Source: Nocardiopsis alba DSM 43377 (GTDB lineage: Bacteria > Actinomycetota > Actinomycetes > Streptosporangiales > Streptosporangiaceae). From it: a stretch of DNA of 64,000 nucleotides. Shown in pieces: positions 8,559 to 17,334 of this stretch (the first letter of the stretch is position 1; each line of letters opens with the position of its first letter). The position numbers and the translations under genes are program-made. The stretch lies in assembly GCF_000341225.1 (NCBI RefSeq), contig NZ_ANAC01000007.1:62001-126000 (forward strand). The letters are read 5' to 3'. The notes beneath the pieces were generated by a model. The model was not told the origin of the DNA, did no database searches, and worked only from the letters and a program-made list of their open reading frames with translations.

Positions 8559-9464
8559 GTGAGCGATGACGCGACCGACGACGTGCGCGGTAGGGCCCGA
8601 GAGGCGATCCGCCGATCCGGACTCTCCCAGAGACGGTTCGCGGAGCGACTCGGCATCGACCCCAGCAAACTCTCCAAGTCCCTGACCGGGACCCGACGCT
8701 TCACCGCCCGGGAACTGGCCGGGATCGCCGACGAGACCGGGGTGACCGTCAACTGGCTGCTCAACGGCCAGGACGACGCCGAGACGGTCTCGGTGCCGCC
8801 CCGTGACTCCTCGGCCGTGCGACCGCCGCCCCCGGGCCTCGCGGACCGGCCCACGGCCGCCAAGGAGCACAACCGCCGGTTGCAGATCATCGAGGCCGCG
8901 TGGACGCTCATCGCCGAGCACGGATACCACTCGGTCCGCGTCGCCCAGGTGGCCCGCGCCTGCGGAACCTCCAGCGCCACCGTCCACTACCACTTCCCGA
9001 CCCTGAACGACCTCCTCGTGGAGGCCCTGCGCCACTCGGTCAAGCAGGCCTTCGACCGGCAGGTCGCCGGTCTGCACACCATCGAGGACCCGTACGAGCG
9101 GCTGCTCCGGCTCATCGAACTGCAACTGCCCGCCTCCGAACGGCTGCGCCTCGAATGGTCGGTCTGGCTCCAGATCTGGACGGCCGCCGCGCTCGACCCC
9201 CGGATGCGCGCGCTGCACGCCGATTCCTACCGGCGCTGGCACGAGACCATCGCCCTCACCCTGAGCGAAGGGCGAGAGCGCGGGGTCTTCGGCGACTTCG
9301 ACGTCGAGGAGACCACCCGGCGTCTCACCGCCCTCATCGACGGACTGGGCATCCAGGTCCTGACCGGGATGCCCGGCCGGTCCGTCGACCACATGCGCGC
9401 CACCCTGCGCTCGGTCATCGATCAGGACCTCCTGGCCGACCGCATGCCCCGCACCTCCTCCTGA
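8559..9464 (+). CDS. Hybrid XRE/TetR transcriptional regulator of the carnitine operon
   Basis: 301 residues. Residues ~8-65 form an XRE/Cro-like helix-turn-helix (LSQRRFAERLGIDPSKLSKS). Residues ~93-150 form a TetR helix-turn-helix (VAQVARACGTSSATVHYHF), followed by a TetR ligand-binding domain with BetI-like character. Two complete DNA-binding domains in one chain is unusual. It sits 87 nt upstream of, and codirectional with, the cdhCAB genes, so it is probably their regulator; carnitine or a downstream metabolite as effector is an inference. The GTG start is chosen from the leaderless promoter geometry. Confidence 0.82.
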   Translation: MSDDATDDVRGRAREAIRRSGLSQRRFAERLGIDPSKLSKSLTGTRRFTARELAGIADETGVTVNWLLNGQDDAETVSVPPRDSSAVRPPPPGLADRPTAAKEHNRRLQIIEAAWTLIAEHGYHSVRVAQVARACGTSSATVHYHFPTLNDLLVEALRHSVKQAFDRQVAGLHTIEDPYERLLRLIELQLPASERLRLEWSVWLQIWTAAALDPRMRALHADSYRRWHETIALTLSEGRERGVFGDFDVEETTRRLTALIDGLGIQVLTGMPGRSVDHMRATLRSVIDQDLLADRMPRTSS

Positions 9465-9551
9465 CCCCTCGGGCCCGTACCCCGACCGGTCTCGGACCTG
9501 ACCCGACCCTGCCCCGCCACCCATGTCCCCGCGAAGAGACGGAGCCTCGCC

Positions 9552-10454
9552 ATGAGCGACACCATGAACCTCAAACCCATCCTGACCTGCGCACTCACCG
9601 GTGCCGGCGACACCGTAGGCCGGAGCGAGCACGTTCCGGTGACCCCGAAGCAGATCGCCGCCTCCGCGGTCGAGGCCGCCGAGGCCGGCGCCAGCGCGGT
9701 GCACATCCACGTCCGGGACCCCGAGACCGGCGCCCCCTCGCGCGACAACGCCCTCTACCGGGAGGTCGTCGACCGCATCCGCCAGACCGGCGTCGACATC
9801 GTCATCAACCTCACCGCCGGCATGGGCGGCGACCTGGTGATCGGTCAGGACGACCCGCTCCTCTTCGAGGAGGGCACCGACCTCGTCAACGGGCTGGACC
9901 GACTGCCCCACGTCGAGGAGCTGCTGCCCGACATCTGCACCCTGGACTGCGGCAGCCTCAACTTCGGCGACGGCAGCCAGGTCTACATCTCCACCCCGGA
10001 CATGCTGCGCGCCGGCGCCAAGCGCATCCAGGAGCTGGGCGTCCGTCCGGAGTTGGAGATCTTCGACACCGGCCAGCTGTGGTTCGCCAAGACCATGCAC
10101 GCCGAGGGCCTCATCGACGACCCGACCATGTTCCAGCTCTGCACGGGCATCCCCTACGGGGCCCCGGCCGACCCGGGCGTCCTCATGTCGATGGTGAACA
10201 TGCTCCCCGAGGGCGCGCAGTGGGCGAGCTTCTCCATCGGTCGCGGGCAGATGCCCTGGGTGGCGCAGTCGGTGCTGCTCGGCGGGCACGCCCGGGTGGG
10301 TCTGGAGGACAACCTCTACCTCAGCCGCGGGGTGAAGGCCACCAACGGGCAGCTCACCGAGAAGGCCGTGAACATCATCGAGCAGCTCGGCGCCCGGGTC
10401 GCCACCCCCGACGAGACCCGCGCGATGCTCAAGCTGCGCAGCGCCGCCTCCTGA
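9552..10454 (+). CDS. cdhC: Dehydrocarnitine cleavage enzyme, BKACE family (DUF849)
   Basis: 300 residues with GGAG 7 nt before the ATG. It is a beta-keto acid cleavage enzyme: TIM-barrel with metal-binding HIHVRD (His about 51 and 53) and the conserved TCALTGAG start. In this neighbourhood (carnitine dehydrogenase and thioesterase next) the expected reaction is 3-dehydrocarnitine plus acetyl-CoA to betainyl-CoA plus acetoacetate, as for Pseudomonas CdhC. The family has many beta-keto acid substrates, so the assignment rests partly on context. Confidence 0.85.
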   Translation: MSDTMNLKPILTCALTGAGDTVGRSEHVPVTPKQIAASAVEAAEAGASAVHIHVRDPETGAPSRDNALYREVVDRIRQTGVDIVINLTAGMGGDLVIGQDDPLLFEEGTDLVNGLDRLPHVEELLPDICTLDCGSLNFGDGSQVYISTPDMLRAGAKRIQELGVRPELEIFDTGQLWFAKTMHAEGLIDDPTMFQLCTGIPYGAPADPGVLMSMVNMLPEGAQWASFSIGRGQMPWVAQSVLLGGHARVGLEDNLYLSRGVKATNGQLTEKAVNIIEQLGARVATPDETRAMLKLRSAAS

Positions 10455-10485
10455 CCCCCGCACCGCCCACCCCTTGAGGAGCACC

Positions 10486-11475
10486 ATGACAGAGAACGCG
10501 AGAGTCGCCCCCGAGGCCGTGCGCACGGTCGCCTGTATCGGAGCGGGCGTCATCGGAGGCGGCTGGGTCGCCCACTTCCTGGGCCGCGGCTACCGGGTGG
10601 TCGCCTGGGACCCGGCGCCGAACGCCGAGGAACGCCTGCGCGATCTGGTCTCCGCCGCCTGGCCCGCCCTGGAGAGCCTCGGCCCGGCCGAAGGCGCCTC
10701 CATGGAGAACCTGAGCGTCGCCGCCACCCTGGCCGAGGCGGTCGCCGACGCCGACTTCGTCCAAGAGAGCGCGCCCGAGCGCCTCGACCTGAAGATCGAC
10801 CTGTTGGCCGAGATCGACGCCGCCACCCCCGAGGGCGTGGTCATCGGCTCCTCCACCTCCGGCTACAGCATGAGCGAGATGCAGGGGAGCGCCCGGACAC
10901 CCGAACGGCTGGTGGTCGGCCACCCGTTCAACCCGCCCTACCTCGTCCCCCTGGTCGAGGTCGTCGGCGGCGAGCGGACCGAACAGTGGGCCGTGGACTG
11001 GGCCTGCGACTTCTACCGGATCGCCGGCAAGTCGGTGATCGGCATGGACCGCGAGCTCCCCGGCTTCATCGGCAACCGGATCCAGGAGGCCGCCTGGCGC
11101 GAGGCGCTGCACATGGTCGCCGAGGGCGAGGCCACCGTCGAGCAGATCGACCTGGCGATGACCAGCGGGCCCGGACTGCGCTGGGCCTTCTTCGGCCCCT
11201 GCCTGACCTTCCACCTGGCCGGGGGAGAGGGCGGCATGGCGCACATGCTCGACCACTTCGGCCCTTCGTTGAAGTCGCCGTGGACCCGCCTCGAGGCCCC
11301 CGAGCTCACCACCGAGCTGCGCGACCGCATGGTGGCGGGCACCGACGAGGTCGTGGCGGGGCGTTCCACCGCCGAGCTGATCGCCCAGCGCGACCGTCGC
11401 CTCATCGCCGTGGCCCGCGCCCTCGAAGAGGTCGAACGCGCGGAGGCCGCCGAGCGGGCGGAGGGGACCGCGTGA
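10486..11475 (+). CDS. cdhA: L-carnitine 3-dehydrogenase (3-hydroxyacyl-CoA dehydrogenase fold)
   Basis: 329 residues; GAGGAG precedes the ATG at 10486. NAD-binding CIGAGVIGGG (about residues 17-26), then STSGYSMSEMQ and GHPFNPPYLVPLVEVV, typical of carnitine dehydrogenases within the 3-hydroxyacyl-CoA dehydrogenase family. It oxidises L-carnitine to 3-dehydrocarnitine with NAD+. In some bacteria this protein is fused to the thioesterase; here the thioesterase is separate but its start overlaps this stop (GTGA), indicating translational coupling. Confidence 0.88.
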   Translation: MTENARVAPEAVRTVACIGAGVIGGGWVAHFLGRGYRVVAWDPAPNAEERLRDLVSAAWPALESLGPAEGASMENLSVAATLAEAVADADFVQESAPERLDLKIDLLAEIDAATPEGVVIGSSTSGYSMSEMQGSARTPERLVVGHPFNPPYLVPLVEVVGGERTEQWAVDWACDFYRIAGKSVIGMDRELPGFIGNRIQEAAWREALHMVAEGEATVEQIDLAMTSGPGLRWAFFGPCLTFHLAGGEGGMAHMLDHFGPSLKSPWTRLEAPELTTELRDRMVAGTDEVVAGRSTAELIAQRDRRLIAVARALEEVERAEAAERAEGTA

Positions 11476-11921
11476 GCGCGCCCCTCGTCCAGCGGCTCCT
11501 CCCTGAGTGGATCGACTACAACGGCCATCTCAGCGAGGCGTACTACGTCCTGATCTTCGGTTTCGCGACCGACGCCCTGATGGACCGGATCGGCCTGGAC
11601 GCCGCCTACCGCGAACGCACGGGATGTTCGCTGTACACGGTCGAGGCGCACGTCCGGTACCTGAGGGAGGTCGCCGCCGACGCCGAGGTCGAGGTCCACA
11701 CCCGGGTGATCGACCCGGGCACCGCCGGTCCCGGACTCAAGAAGGCGCGGATCTGCCACGAGATGTGGGTCGGTGACGTCCTGGCGGCCACCGAGGAGCT
11801 CATGACTCTCCACGTCGATCAGGGGGAGGGGCGTACGGTGCCCTTCCCCGATGAGGTCGCCGATCGGATCAGGGCCCTCGCCGAGCCCGCCCCCGACTAC
11901 GCGGGACGCGCCATCGGCTGA
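11472..11921 (+). CDS. cdhB: Betainyl-CoA thioesterase (hot-dog fold)
   Basis: 149 residues, overlapping cdhA by four bases. Hot-dog thioesterase features include the early WIDYNGHLSEAYYV segment, where the Asp acts as catalytic residue in 4-HBA-CoA-type thioesterases. It completes the route by hydrolysing betainyl-CoA to glycine betaine. With cdhC and cdhA it lets the cell turn carnitine into the osmoprotectant betaine. No carnitine transporter is visible next to it. Confidence 0.85.
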   Translation: MSAPLVQRLLPEWIDYNGHLSEAYYVLIFGFATDALMDRIGLDAAYRERTGCSLYTVEAHVRYLREVAADAEVEVHTRVIDPGTAGPGLKKARICHEMWVGDVLAATEELMTLHVDQGEGRTVPFPDEVADRIRALAEPAPDYAGRAIG

Positions 11922-11981
11922 GGCGCGGGAGGGCGCCGCCGTGGTCGCGCCACGGCGGCACCCTCCTCCGGCCCGAACGCC

Positions 11982-12479
11982 TCAGACCCGGGGGTCGGGG
12001 GTCTCCGTCGAGGCACCGGGGGCCCAGGACTCCGCCTCGGTCAGGGCGGCGATGACGACGGGAACGTCGATGGCGACCACGGCCAGCCGCCATTTCAGGG
12101 CACCCGAGCGGAGATCGAGGATGCACGAACCGGCGAGGCCGTATTCCCGTGGTCGGAGGAGCCTGGGAGCCCTGAGCCCGAGGATCTCGATGGGGGAGGG
12201 GATCGGGATGGGCTCCGCGTAGCTCCGGAACGGTCGATACCGGCGCCAGGTGAGCGGCTCGGCGGCCCCGAAGCGCATGATGAGCAGGCCCTGCCGGTAG
12301 CGGTGTTCGGCCTCCAGATGGGCGACGGCCCTCAACGGAAGGCCCGCGCGGAGGTCGCGCAGGTCCTGGGCGGCGGCCTCCGGGTTCCCGCCTTGGATCC
12401 CCCACCACCACTGCCGGGGGTCGCGGATGACGTCGGGTATGGCTCTCGTGCCCGCGGTGTTGCGCGCCTGGGGGATCAC
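11982..12479 (-). CDS. Hypothetical protein downstream of M56 peptidase
   Basis: 165 residues from a GTG at 12479, which has AGAAGG about 8 nt upstream. Longer in-frame versions would run into the M56 gene and are rejected. Mostly soluble, rich in Arg and Trp (PRQWWWGIQGG), with a hydrophobic C-terminal stretch (LAVVAIDVPVVIAAL). No family recognised. It is the last gene of the minus-strand run starting with dsbA. A small inverted repeat CTCTCGA/TCGAGAG (12491-12514) overlaps the ribosome-binding site region. Confidence 0.55.
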   Translation of the reverse strand: MIPQARNTAGTRAIPDVIRDPRQWWWGIQGGNPEAAAQDLRDLRAGLPLRAVAHLEAEHRYRQGLLIMRFGAAEPLTWRRYRPFRSYAEPIPIPSPIEILGLRAPRLLRPREYGLAGSCILDLRSGALKWRLAVVAIDVPVVIAALTEAESWAPGASTETPDPRV

Positions 12480-12558
12480 GGGGCGCCCTTCTCTCGATGT
12501 TCCGTTTTCGAGAGAGTCTACGAAGACCCCCGCGAGGCCGGGTACGCCCGCCGCGGTC

Positions 12559-13503
12559 TCAACCGACGCATTCGCAGTGGGGCAGGGCCACGTTGAGGAC
12601 CACGGCCGCCACCGCCAACACCAGGGGCGCGGCCGTCGACACCACGGCCAGAAGGGTGAGGGCGGCACCGGCCGGAGGTTCGTTCGGGGCTATCTGGCGC
12701 CGAACACGGCGCACAGGGCAGGCACCGCCGATGGACAGGGTCGGGTCCGGAGCCCCTTCCGGAGCCGCCATCCTGCCCAGGGCGTGTGCCAGCGCGTTGG
12801 GGCTCACCTCCCGGGCCGCGTGGTCGTCCGCGACCCACTCGACCAGTTCGGAGATCTCCACGGAGGCCGCGGCGAGAAGGGGCACCCCGGGAAAGGCGCG
12901 GTCCAGCAGTCGTGCCCAAGCGGTCAGGAGGTGGTGGCGTCCTCGCAGGTGGGCGCGCTCATGGGCCAGGACGGCCTGGAGCTCTCGCCGGGTGAGGCGC
13001 TCCAGACCGCCGACACTGACCACGATGTCCTCTCCCCGCCCCGGGAGACAGTAGGCGCGTGGTCGGGGGTCGCGCACCAGCCAGAAGTCCTCGCGGTCGA
13101 TCGTGCGCCTGCTCGCCTGGGAGAGGAGCCAGCGCCGATGCCGGATCAACCAGTGGTTCCGTTTCCGACGTCGGCGCACGGCCACCCAGCCCAACCGGGT
13201 CAGGGCGAGAGCGGAGGTGCCCGCGATCACGATCAGACCCGCCCCGGCGTCGTTGGCGTCGATCGCCTGTACCAGGTTCAGGCAGGCGGCGATCAGCGCC
13301 TTCACCCCAGGGCCCATGACCTGGCTCGCCAGGGCGCCCGCGAGGACCACGCAGGTCGACGCCCAGGAGGCGATGCCCAGACACCAGAGACCGAGCATGA
13401 CCCGGGGCGAGGCCCTGTGCCGGTGGTGGAAGGCCCGGAGGAACCGATGCCCGTACAGACTCCAGGCGATCAGCCCGACCACGGCGAGCAGGGACCAGGT
13501 CAT
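12559..13503 (-). CDS. M56-family membrane metallopeptidase (BlaR1/MecR1-like)
   Basis: 314 residues with membrane segments at about 3-20, 38-60, 67-82, 88-108 and near the C-terminus. The zinc-peptidase motif HERAH lies in LAHERAHLRGRHH, with the third ligand Glu in VEWVADDHAA. It overlaps the blaI-like gene by ATGA, the classic pairing in which the peptidase inactivates the repressor. Unlike staphylococcal BlaR1, it has no penicillin-binding sensor domain, so the signal is unknown. Confidence 0.88.
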   Translation of the reverse strand: MTWSLLAVVGLIAWSLYGHRFLRAFHHRHRASPRVMLGLWCLGIASWASTCVVLAGALASQVMGPGVKALIAACLNLVQAIDANDAGAGLIVIAGTSALALTRLGWVAVRRRRKRNHWLIRHRRWLLSQASRRTIDREDFWLVRDPRPRAYCLPGRGEDIVVSVGGLERLTRRELQAVLAHERAHLRGRHHLLTAWARLLDRAFPGVPLLAAASVEISELVEWVADDHAAREVSPNALAHALGRMAAPEGAPDPTLSIGGACPVRRVRRQIAPNEPPAGAALTLLAVVSTAAPLVLAVAAVVLNVALPHCECVG

Positions 13504-13880
13504 GCGTCCTCGTCTCGGGGGACGTCGGCGAGCAGTTCACGGAGAACGTCGAGGTCGTTCGGGTCCATACGGTCGACGAACAGCAGAAGCGCCTCGCGGG
13601 CGTCCCCGCTGTCGTCCAGGGCACCCCGCATACGGTCGGCGGCGAGGGAGTTGCGGTCCCTCATAGGGCGGTAGAACCACAGCCGTCCGACGCGTTCACG
13701 CTCCACCCATCCCTTGCGGCGCAGGTTCTCCAGAACGGTGGAGATCGTGGTGTAGGCGGGGTCCCGGCCGCTCAGCGACTCGATCACCTCGCGCACGCTG
13801 AGCGGCTCTCGGGATCGCCACAGGGCGGACATGACCTCGGATTCCAAGGATCCGAGTCCGGGGATCGGGTTGGCGTTCAT
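13500..13880 (-). CDS. BlaI/MecI-family transcriptional repressor
   Basis: 126 residues from the ATG at 13880 (an ATG at 13895 is also possible). The winged helix of BlaI repressors is clear: LGSLESEVMSALW at the N-terminus, then AYTTISTVLENLRRKGWVER. The C-terminal dimerisation region is where the partner peptidase would cut. It is translationally coupled to the M56 peptidase. It may control its own operon, and possibly the dsbA/ccdA genes upstream. Confidence 0.88.
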   Translation of the reverse strand: MNANPIPGLGSLESEVMSALWRSREPLSVREVIESLSGRDPAYTTISTVLENLRRKGWVERERVGRLWFYRPMRDRNSLAADRMRGALDDSGDAREALLLFVDRMDPNDLDVLRELLADVPRDEDA

Positions 13881-13923
13881 CGGTGTCGAGCCCATCGTCC
13901 TCGAAGTGGTGGTCCATGGTCGA

Positions 13924-15162
13924 TCATCGTGTTCGATCGGTGGCCAGGGCGGTGAACACCCGGGCCCGATCGGTGGTCTCCACACCCATGATGGCCGGAC
14001 CGTCCTCGAGGGCGGCCACGGGAGGTTCCCTCGCGTCCCGCCACCTCTCCCCGGCCTCACCCGTTCTCACGTCGAGGGCCCGGTAAGAGCCTTCGCCCGC
14101 GAGATACAGAGTGGAGGCCACCAGGGCCCGCGGTCGTTCGTCATCTTCCACTCGCCCCAGCCGAACGGGTGCCTCTCCCGCGTCGTCGAGCCTGAACGCG
14201 TACCGGCTCTCGGGTTCGTCGACGGGGGAGGCGACGGCCACCGTCCGTCCCCGCCCGGCGTCCAAGAGCACGGGGGTCCGGGACTCCGCGAGCGTGAGCA
14301 GGAGGTGCCCCGTGGCCAGGTCGTGCACCGAGTATCCCAGGATCCCATCGGCCTCCGACGTCCACTCGAGGGCCACGGCCGCGGTGGCCCCGTCGGTGGG
14401 ACGGGGGCCGGGGCCGACGCGGACCCCCGGTTCCTCCCAGAGGGGAGGTATCTCCAGGTCGGTGTGCTCCCACAGGGTACCGCCGGTGGAGTCGATCGTC
14501 CGGAGGGTGTCCGCGCTCCGGGTCAGGACCATGCCGCGATACTCGTGCAGGGGTGTCTCCCCCCGTTCCTCGTCCGCGATCACCGAGCCGGTCGCCGGGT
14601 CGAGCGCGACCTTGGGGCCGGTGCGGTCGCTCATGACGCTGCCCTGCACGGCCGCGAAGATCAGCCCCGGCCCCACCAGGGTGCCCGGAACGTCCACGGG
14701 GCCCCATACGCGCCCGCCGTCGTCGGGGTCGAAGGCCGAGGCCGTGGTCACGGTGGCGAGAAGACCTCCCTCGGGGTCCTTCTCCTTGTCGAGCAGGACC
14801 ACCGGTTCCGAGCCGTCCCGAGGGTCGTGGGCGATGGCGAACCCGGTGCACTCCGGGTCGCGTTCGGCCGCCCACCTGGTCCGGCCCTCGGCGTCGACGG
14901 CCAGGAACCGGAGCCGTTCGCCCGCCGACCCCTGGGCCACGCCGATGAACATCGACCCGGCGGCCTTGGGTTCGGAGGTGAACGGCGCCGTCCACAGGGG
15001 CTCTCCCCGGAGCGGCGGGGGAGGGGAGACGGAGACCTCGGGCGGGGGAAGGGCCGGATCGTCCACGAGCCGCACGGCGGCGTCCTCCGTACCGGGCGGC
15101 GCGCACGCGCCCACCAGCAGCGTCACCGCCAAGACCACCGCGCGGCCCGCGTTCGAGGGCAC
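13924..15162 (-). CDS. Lipoprotein with PQQ-like beta-propeller
   Basis: 412 residues. The N-terminus is a lipoprotein signal with lipobox VGAC at about residue 19. The rest shows weak propeller repeats (GRTRWAAER, GRVWGPVDV, GTLWEHTDL), as in BamB-like or PQQ-like proteins. The GTG at 15162 has GGAAGGGGA at good spacing; the GTG at 15168 overlaps the ccdA stop (GTGA) and is the alternative. It lies between ccdA and blaI in one run, so a role in extracytoplasmic redox or envelope sensing is inferred. Confidence 0.72.
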   Translation of the reverse strand: MPSNAGRAVVLAVTLLVGACAPPGTEDAAVRLVDDPALPPPEVSVSPPPPLRGEPLWTAPFTSEPKAAGSMFIGVAQGSAGERLRFLAVDAEGRTRWAAERDPECTGFAIAHDPRDGSEPVVLLDKEKDPEGGLLATVTTASAFDPDDGGRVWGPVDVPGTLVGPGLIFAAVQGSVMSDRTGPKVALDPATGSVIADEERGETPLHEYRGMVLTRSADTLRTIDSTGGTLWEHTDLEIPPLWEEPGVRVGPGPRPTDGATAAVALEWTSEADGILGYSVHDLATGHLLLTLAESRTPVLLDAGRGRTVAVASPVDEPESRYAFRLDDAGEAPVRLGRVEDDERPRALVASTLYLAGEGSYRALDVRTGEAGERWRDAREPPVAALEDGPAIMGVETTDRARVFTALATDRTR

Positions 15163-15164
15163 GA

Positions 15165-16052
15165 TCACTCCCCTTCCGAGGTCTCGCGCGCGCTCGGGTC
15201 GCGGTCCGTCGTCCTGGCGTCGTCGGAGGCGCTCGCGCCGCCGCGCCGGGCGAACAACGCCAGTGCGCCGAGCAGGACCGCCACCAGGACCAGAGCGATG
15301 ACGTCGGTCGTGCTCCCCAGCCGGGACAGAGGTTCCTGAGCCCGGTAGGCGACCTCCTCCAACCACCGCATCCCCGGAAGGCCGCTCATGGACGCGGTGC
15401 CGTCGAAGACCAGGAAGATCACCCCGACCCCGATGAACAGGGCGCCGCTCAGCACGGCCGTGGTGTGCGTGGTCAACGGACCCACGCGCAGGGAACGGCC
15501 GCGCAACCAGCGACGGCGTCCCAGGTCGAACCGGTCCCATCCCAGGGCCAGGAGGAACATGGGAAGGACCATGCCCAGGGCGTAGGCAGCCATCAACAGC
15601 ATGCCGCGCGCCGGGGTCCCGGTGGCCGCGACGGTCAGCACCGCCCCCAGGATCGGTCCGGAGCAGAAGCCGGCCAGACCGTAGACCGCCCCGAGCCCGA
15701 GGACCGACAGACGTCCGCGCCCCGAGGCGAAACGCGACTGGGCCCGGGCCAGAGGACCCCAGGTGTAGCCCCACCCCAGGATCTGGATGATTCCGAAGGC
15801 GATGATGACGCCGCCGGCGATGCCGATGAGCGTCTCCCTGTGCCCGTAGAACAGGACGCTGACCATGGCCGATCCCGCCCCGAACGGGATCAGGGTCAGG
15901 CACAGGCCGATGTAGAAGATGCCGGTGTGGAGCAGCAGGTGCCCCGGGTTCCGGAAGGCGTAGGCGAAGAACGAGGGCAACAGAAGGGCGCTGCACGGGC
16001 TGAACAGGGCCAGCACCCCGCCCGCCGTCGCCGCCAGGAGACCGATGTCCAT
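15165..16052 (-). CDS. ccdA: CcdA-like cytochrome c biogenesis/thiol-reductant transporter
   Basis: 295 residues, six or more membrane helices. The paired motifs FSPCSALLLP (near residue 20) and GFCSGPILG (near residue 128) carry the two cysteines that relay electrons across the membrane in CcdA/DsbD proteins. It would pass reductant from cytoplasmic thioredoxin to the exported thioredoxin-fold partner encoded 4 nt upstream. The acidic C-terminal tail is variable. No resB/resC genes are nearby, so the target is more likely the DsbA-like protein than cytochrome c assembly. Confidence 0.85.
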   Translation of the reverse strand: MDIGLLAATAGGVLALFSPCSALLLPSFFAYAFRNPGHLLLHTGIFYIGLCLTLIPFGAGSAMVSVLFYGHRETLIGIAGGVIIAFGIIQILGWGYTWGPLARAQSRFASGRGRLSVLGLGAVYGLAGFCSGPILGAVLTVAATGTPARGMLLMAAYALGMVLPMFLLALGWDRFDLGRRRWLRGRSLRVGPLTTHTTAVLSGALFIGVGVIFLVFDGTASMSGLPGMRWLEEVAYRAQEPLSRLGSTTDVIALVLVAVLLGALALFARRGGASASDDARTTDRDPSARETSEGE

Positions 16053-16056
16053 GGGT

Positions 16057-16800
16057 TCACCCCTCCGCGGCGTTCAGGGCGGACTCGATGCTCTCGACGA
16101 ACACCGGCAGCGGCTGGGCCCCCATCACGGGGTCCCCGTTGACGATGAAGGCCGGGGTGCCGGAGACACCGATCCGTTGGCCTTCGAGGAAGTCGGCGTC
16201 GACCCTGGCCGGCAGGCTCTCGTCGTCCAGGGCCTCCTCGAAACGCTCCGGGTCCAGGCCGCTCTCCTCGACGAGCTCTCGGAGGAGCGCGTCGGGGTCC
16301 GAGGACGACTTCAGTTCCTCCTGGTGCGCGAAGACCGTCTCCTGGTACTCCCAGAAGGCGTCCTGTTCGGCGGCGGCCAGAGCGCCGAGGGAGAGCTCGC
16401 GGGACAGATCGCCCAGGTAGGGGAACTCGCGCCATTCGATGCGCAGGTCCCCGGAGTCGACGTAGCGTTCGACCAGTTCGGGTTGGGTCTCGTGGGCCCA
16501 GGCGGCGCAGAAGGGGCAGGCGAAGTCCGAGTAGGCCACCATCACCACGGGCGCGTCGACGGCCCCCATGGCGCCGGGGTCCTCGGCCTCGCGCCTGGCC
16601 AGGGTCTCTCCCCACGCTCGCTGTTCCTCGCCGACGTGGTCCTCGCCGGAGCCGCCCGAGACCTGGACGTCGGAGGCGTCCCCCTCGGGGTCCCCGTCCT
16701 CCAGGGCGATGCCGATGGTCACCGCCAGGACGAAGGCGAGCAGTACGGCACCGGCCACGATCAGGGGCATGTTGGAGCGGCTCTTGGTCCGGCTCGACAT
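16057..16800 (-). CDS. Membrane-anchored DsbA-family thiol-disulfide oxidoreductase
   Basis: 247 residues from the ATG at 16800 (GAAGG 6 nt upstream). One N-terminal membrane anchor (about 12-34), an acidic linker, then a DsbA-type thioredoxin domain with active site CPFC (in SDFACPFCAAW) and the cis-Pro loop GVSGTPAFIV. It acts outside the membrane, oxidising or isomerising exported proteins. It is four bases from ccdA, so the two probably form a redox pair. The promoter region holds a 40-bp interrupted palindrome. Confidence 0.87.
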   Translation of the reverse strand: MSSRTKSRSNMPLIVAGAVLLAFVLAVTIGIALEDGDPEGDASDVQVSGGSGEDHVGEEQRAWGETLARREAEDPGAMGAVDAPVVMVAYSDFACPFCAAWAHETQPELVERYVDSGDLRIEWREFPYLGDLSRELSLGALAAAEQDAFWEYQETVFAHQEELKSSSDPDALLRELVEESGLDPERFEEALDDESLPARVDADFLEGQRIGVSGTPAFIVNGDPVMGAQPLPVFVESIESALNAAEG

Positions 16801-16810
16801 GGGCACCTTC

Positions 16811-16850
16811 TTTCTATCTTGCATAGAGAGTATTCTATGGAGGATAGAAA
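16811..16850. promoter_or_regulatory. Nested palindrome in dsbA divergent promoter
   Basis: Outer arms TTTCTATC/GATAGAAA (16811-16818 and 16843-16850) enclose inner arms CATAGA/TCTATG (16822-16827 and 16834-16839), with 3-nt gaps on each side and a 6-nt centre. Candidate -10 boxes for both directions (TAGAAT on minus, TATTCT on plus) lie in the centre. It looks like a strong operator for a dimeric repressor controlling both directions; the BlaI protein of the run is one candidate. Confidence 0.6.
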
Positions 16851-16884
16851 ATGCTGCCGAGGTGTTCGAGGAAGAGGGGGACGT

Positions 16885-17334
16885 ATGCGCTCATGGGGGC
16901 GTCGAGAGTGGACCGTCGCGGCGATCGGAACGGCCGCGACCCTGCTGCTCCTGGGGGTTCCGGCCGTCCTCGTCCCGAACGGGCTGTTCTCCAGGGAGGT
17001 CGATCCGACGTGGTGGTCCTATCCGGTGTGGGCGGCGGCCTCGGTCCTGACCGGCCTGGTGGCGGCGACCTACGTCCGCGGCGCGACGGGACCGGCGACG
17101 GAGGACGTCGATCGAGGCCGGGGCAAGGGGATCGTCGGGGCCGCCCTGGCCTGGTTCGCGATCGGCTGTCCGGTCTGCAACAAGCTCGTGCTCCTGGCGT
17201 TGGGCGCCAACGGGGCCATGACCTGGTTCGCGCCGCTCCAACCTCTGCTCGCGGTCGCGGGCCTGGCGCTCTCCGCGTGGGCGCTCGCCTCCCGCCTGCG
17301 CGCCGCCGAGTCCTGTCCGCTGCCCACGCCCTGA
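16885..17334 (+). CDS. Small membrane protein with GCPVCNK motif
   Basis: 149 residues, four predicted membrane helices (about 10-30, 42-64, 82-105 and 120-142). The third helix contains GCPVCNK, a CxxC within the membrane. GAGGGGG precedes the ATG. It diverges from the dsbA/ccdA run and shares its promoter region, so the CxxC may exchange thiols with those proteins; that is an inference. I do not recognise a named family. Confidence 0.68.
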   Translation: MRSWGRREWTVAAIGTAATLLLLGVPAVLVPNGLFSREVDPTWWSYPVWAAASVLTGLVAATYVRGATGPATEDVDRGRGKGIVGAALAWFAIGCPVCNKLVLLALGANGAMTWFAPLQPLLAVAGLALSAWALASRLRAAESCPLPTP

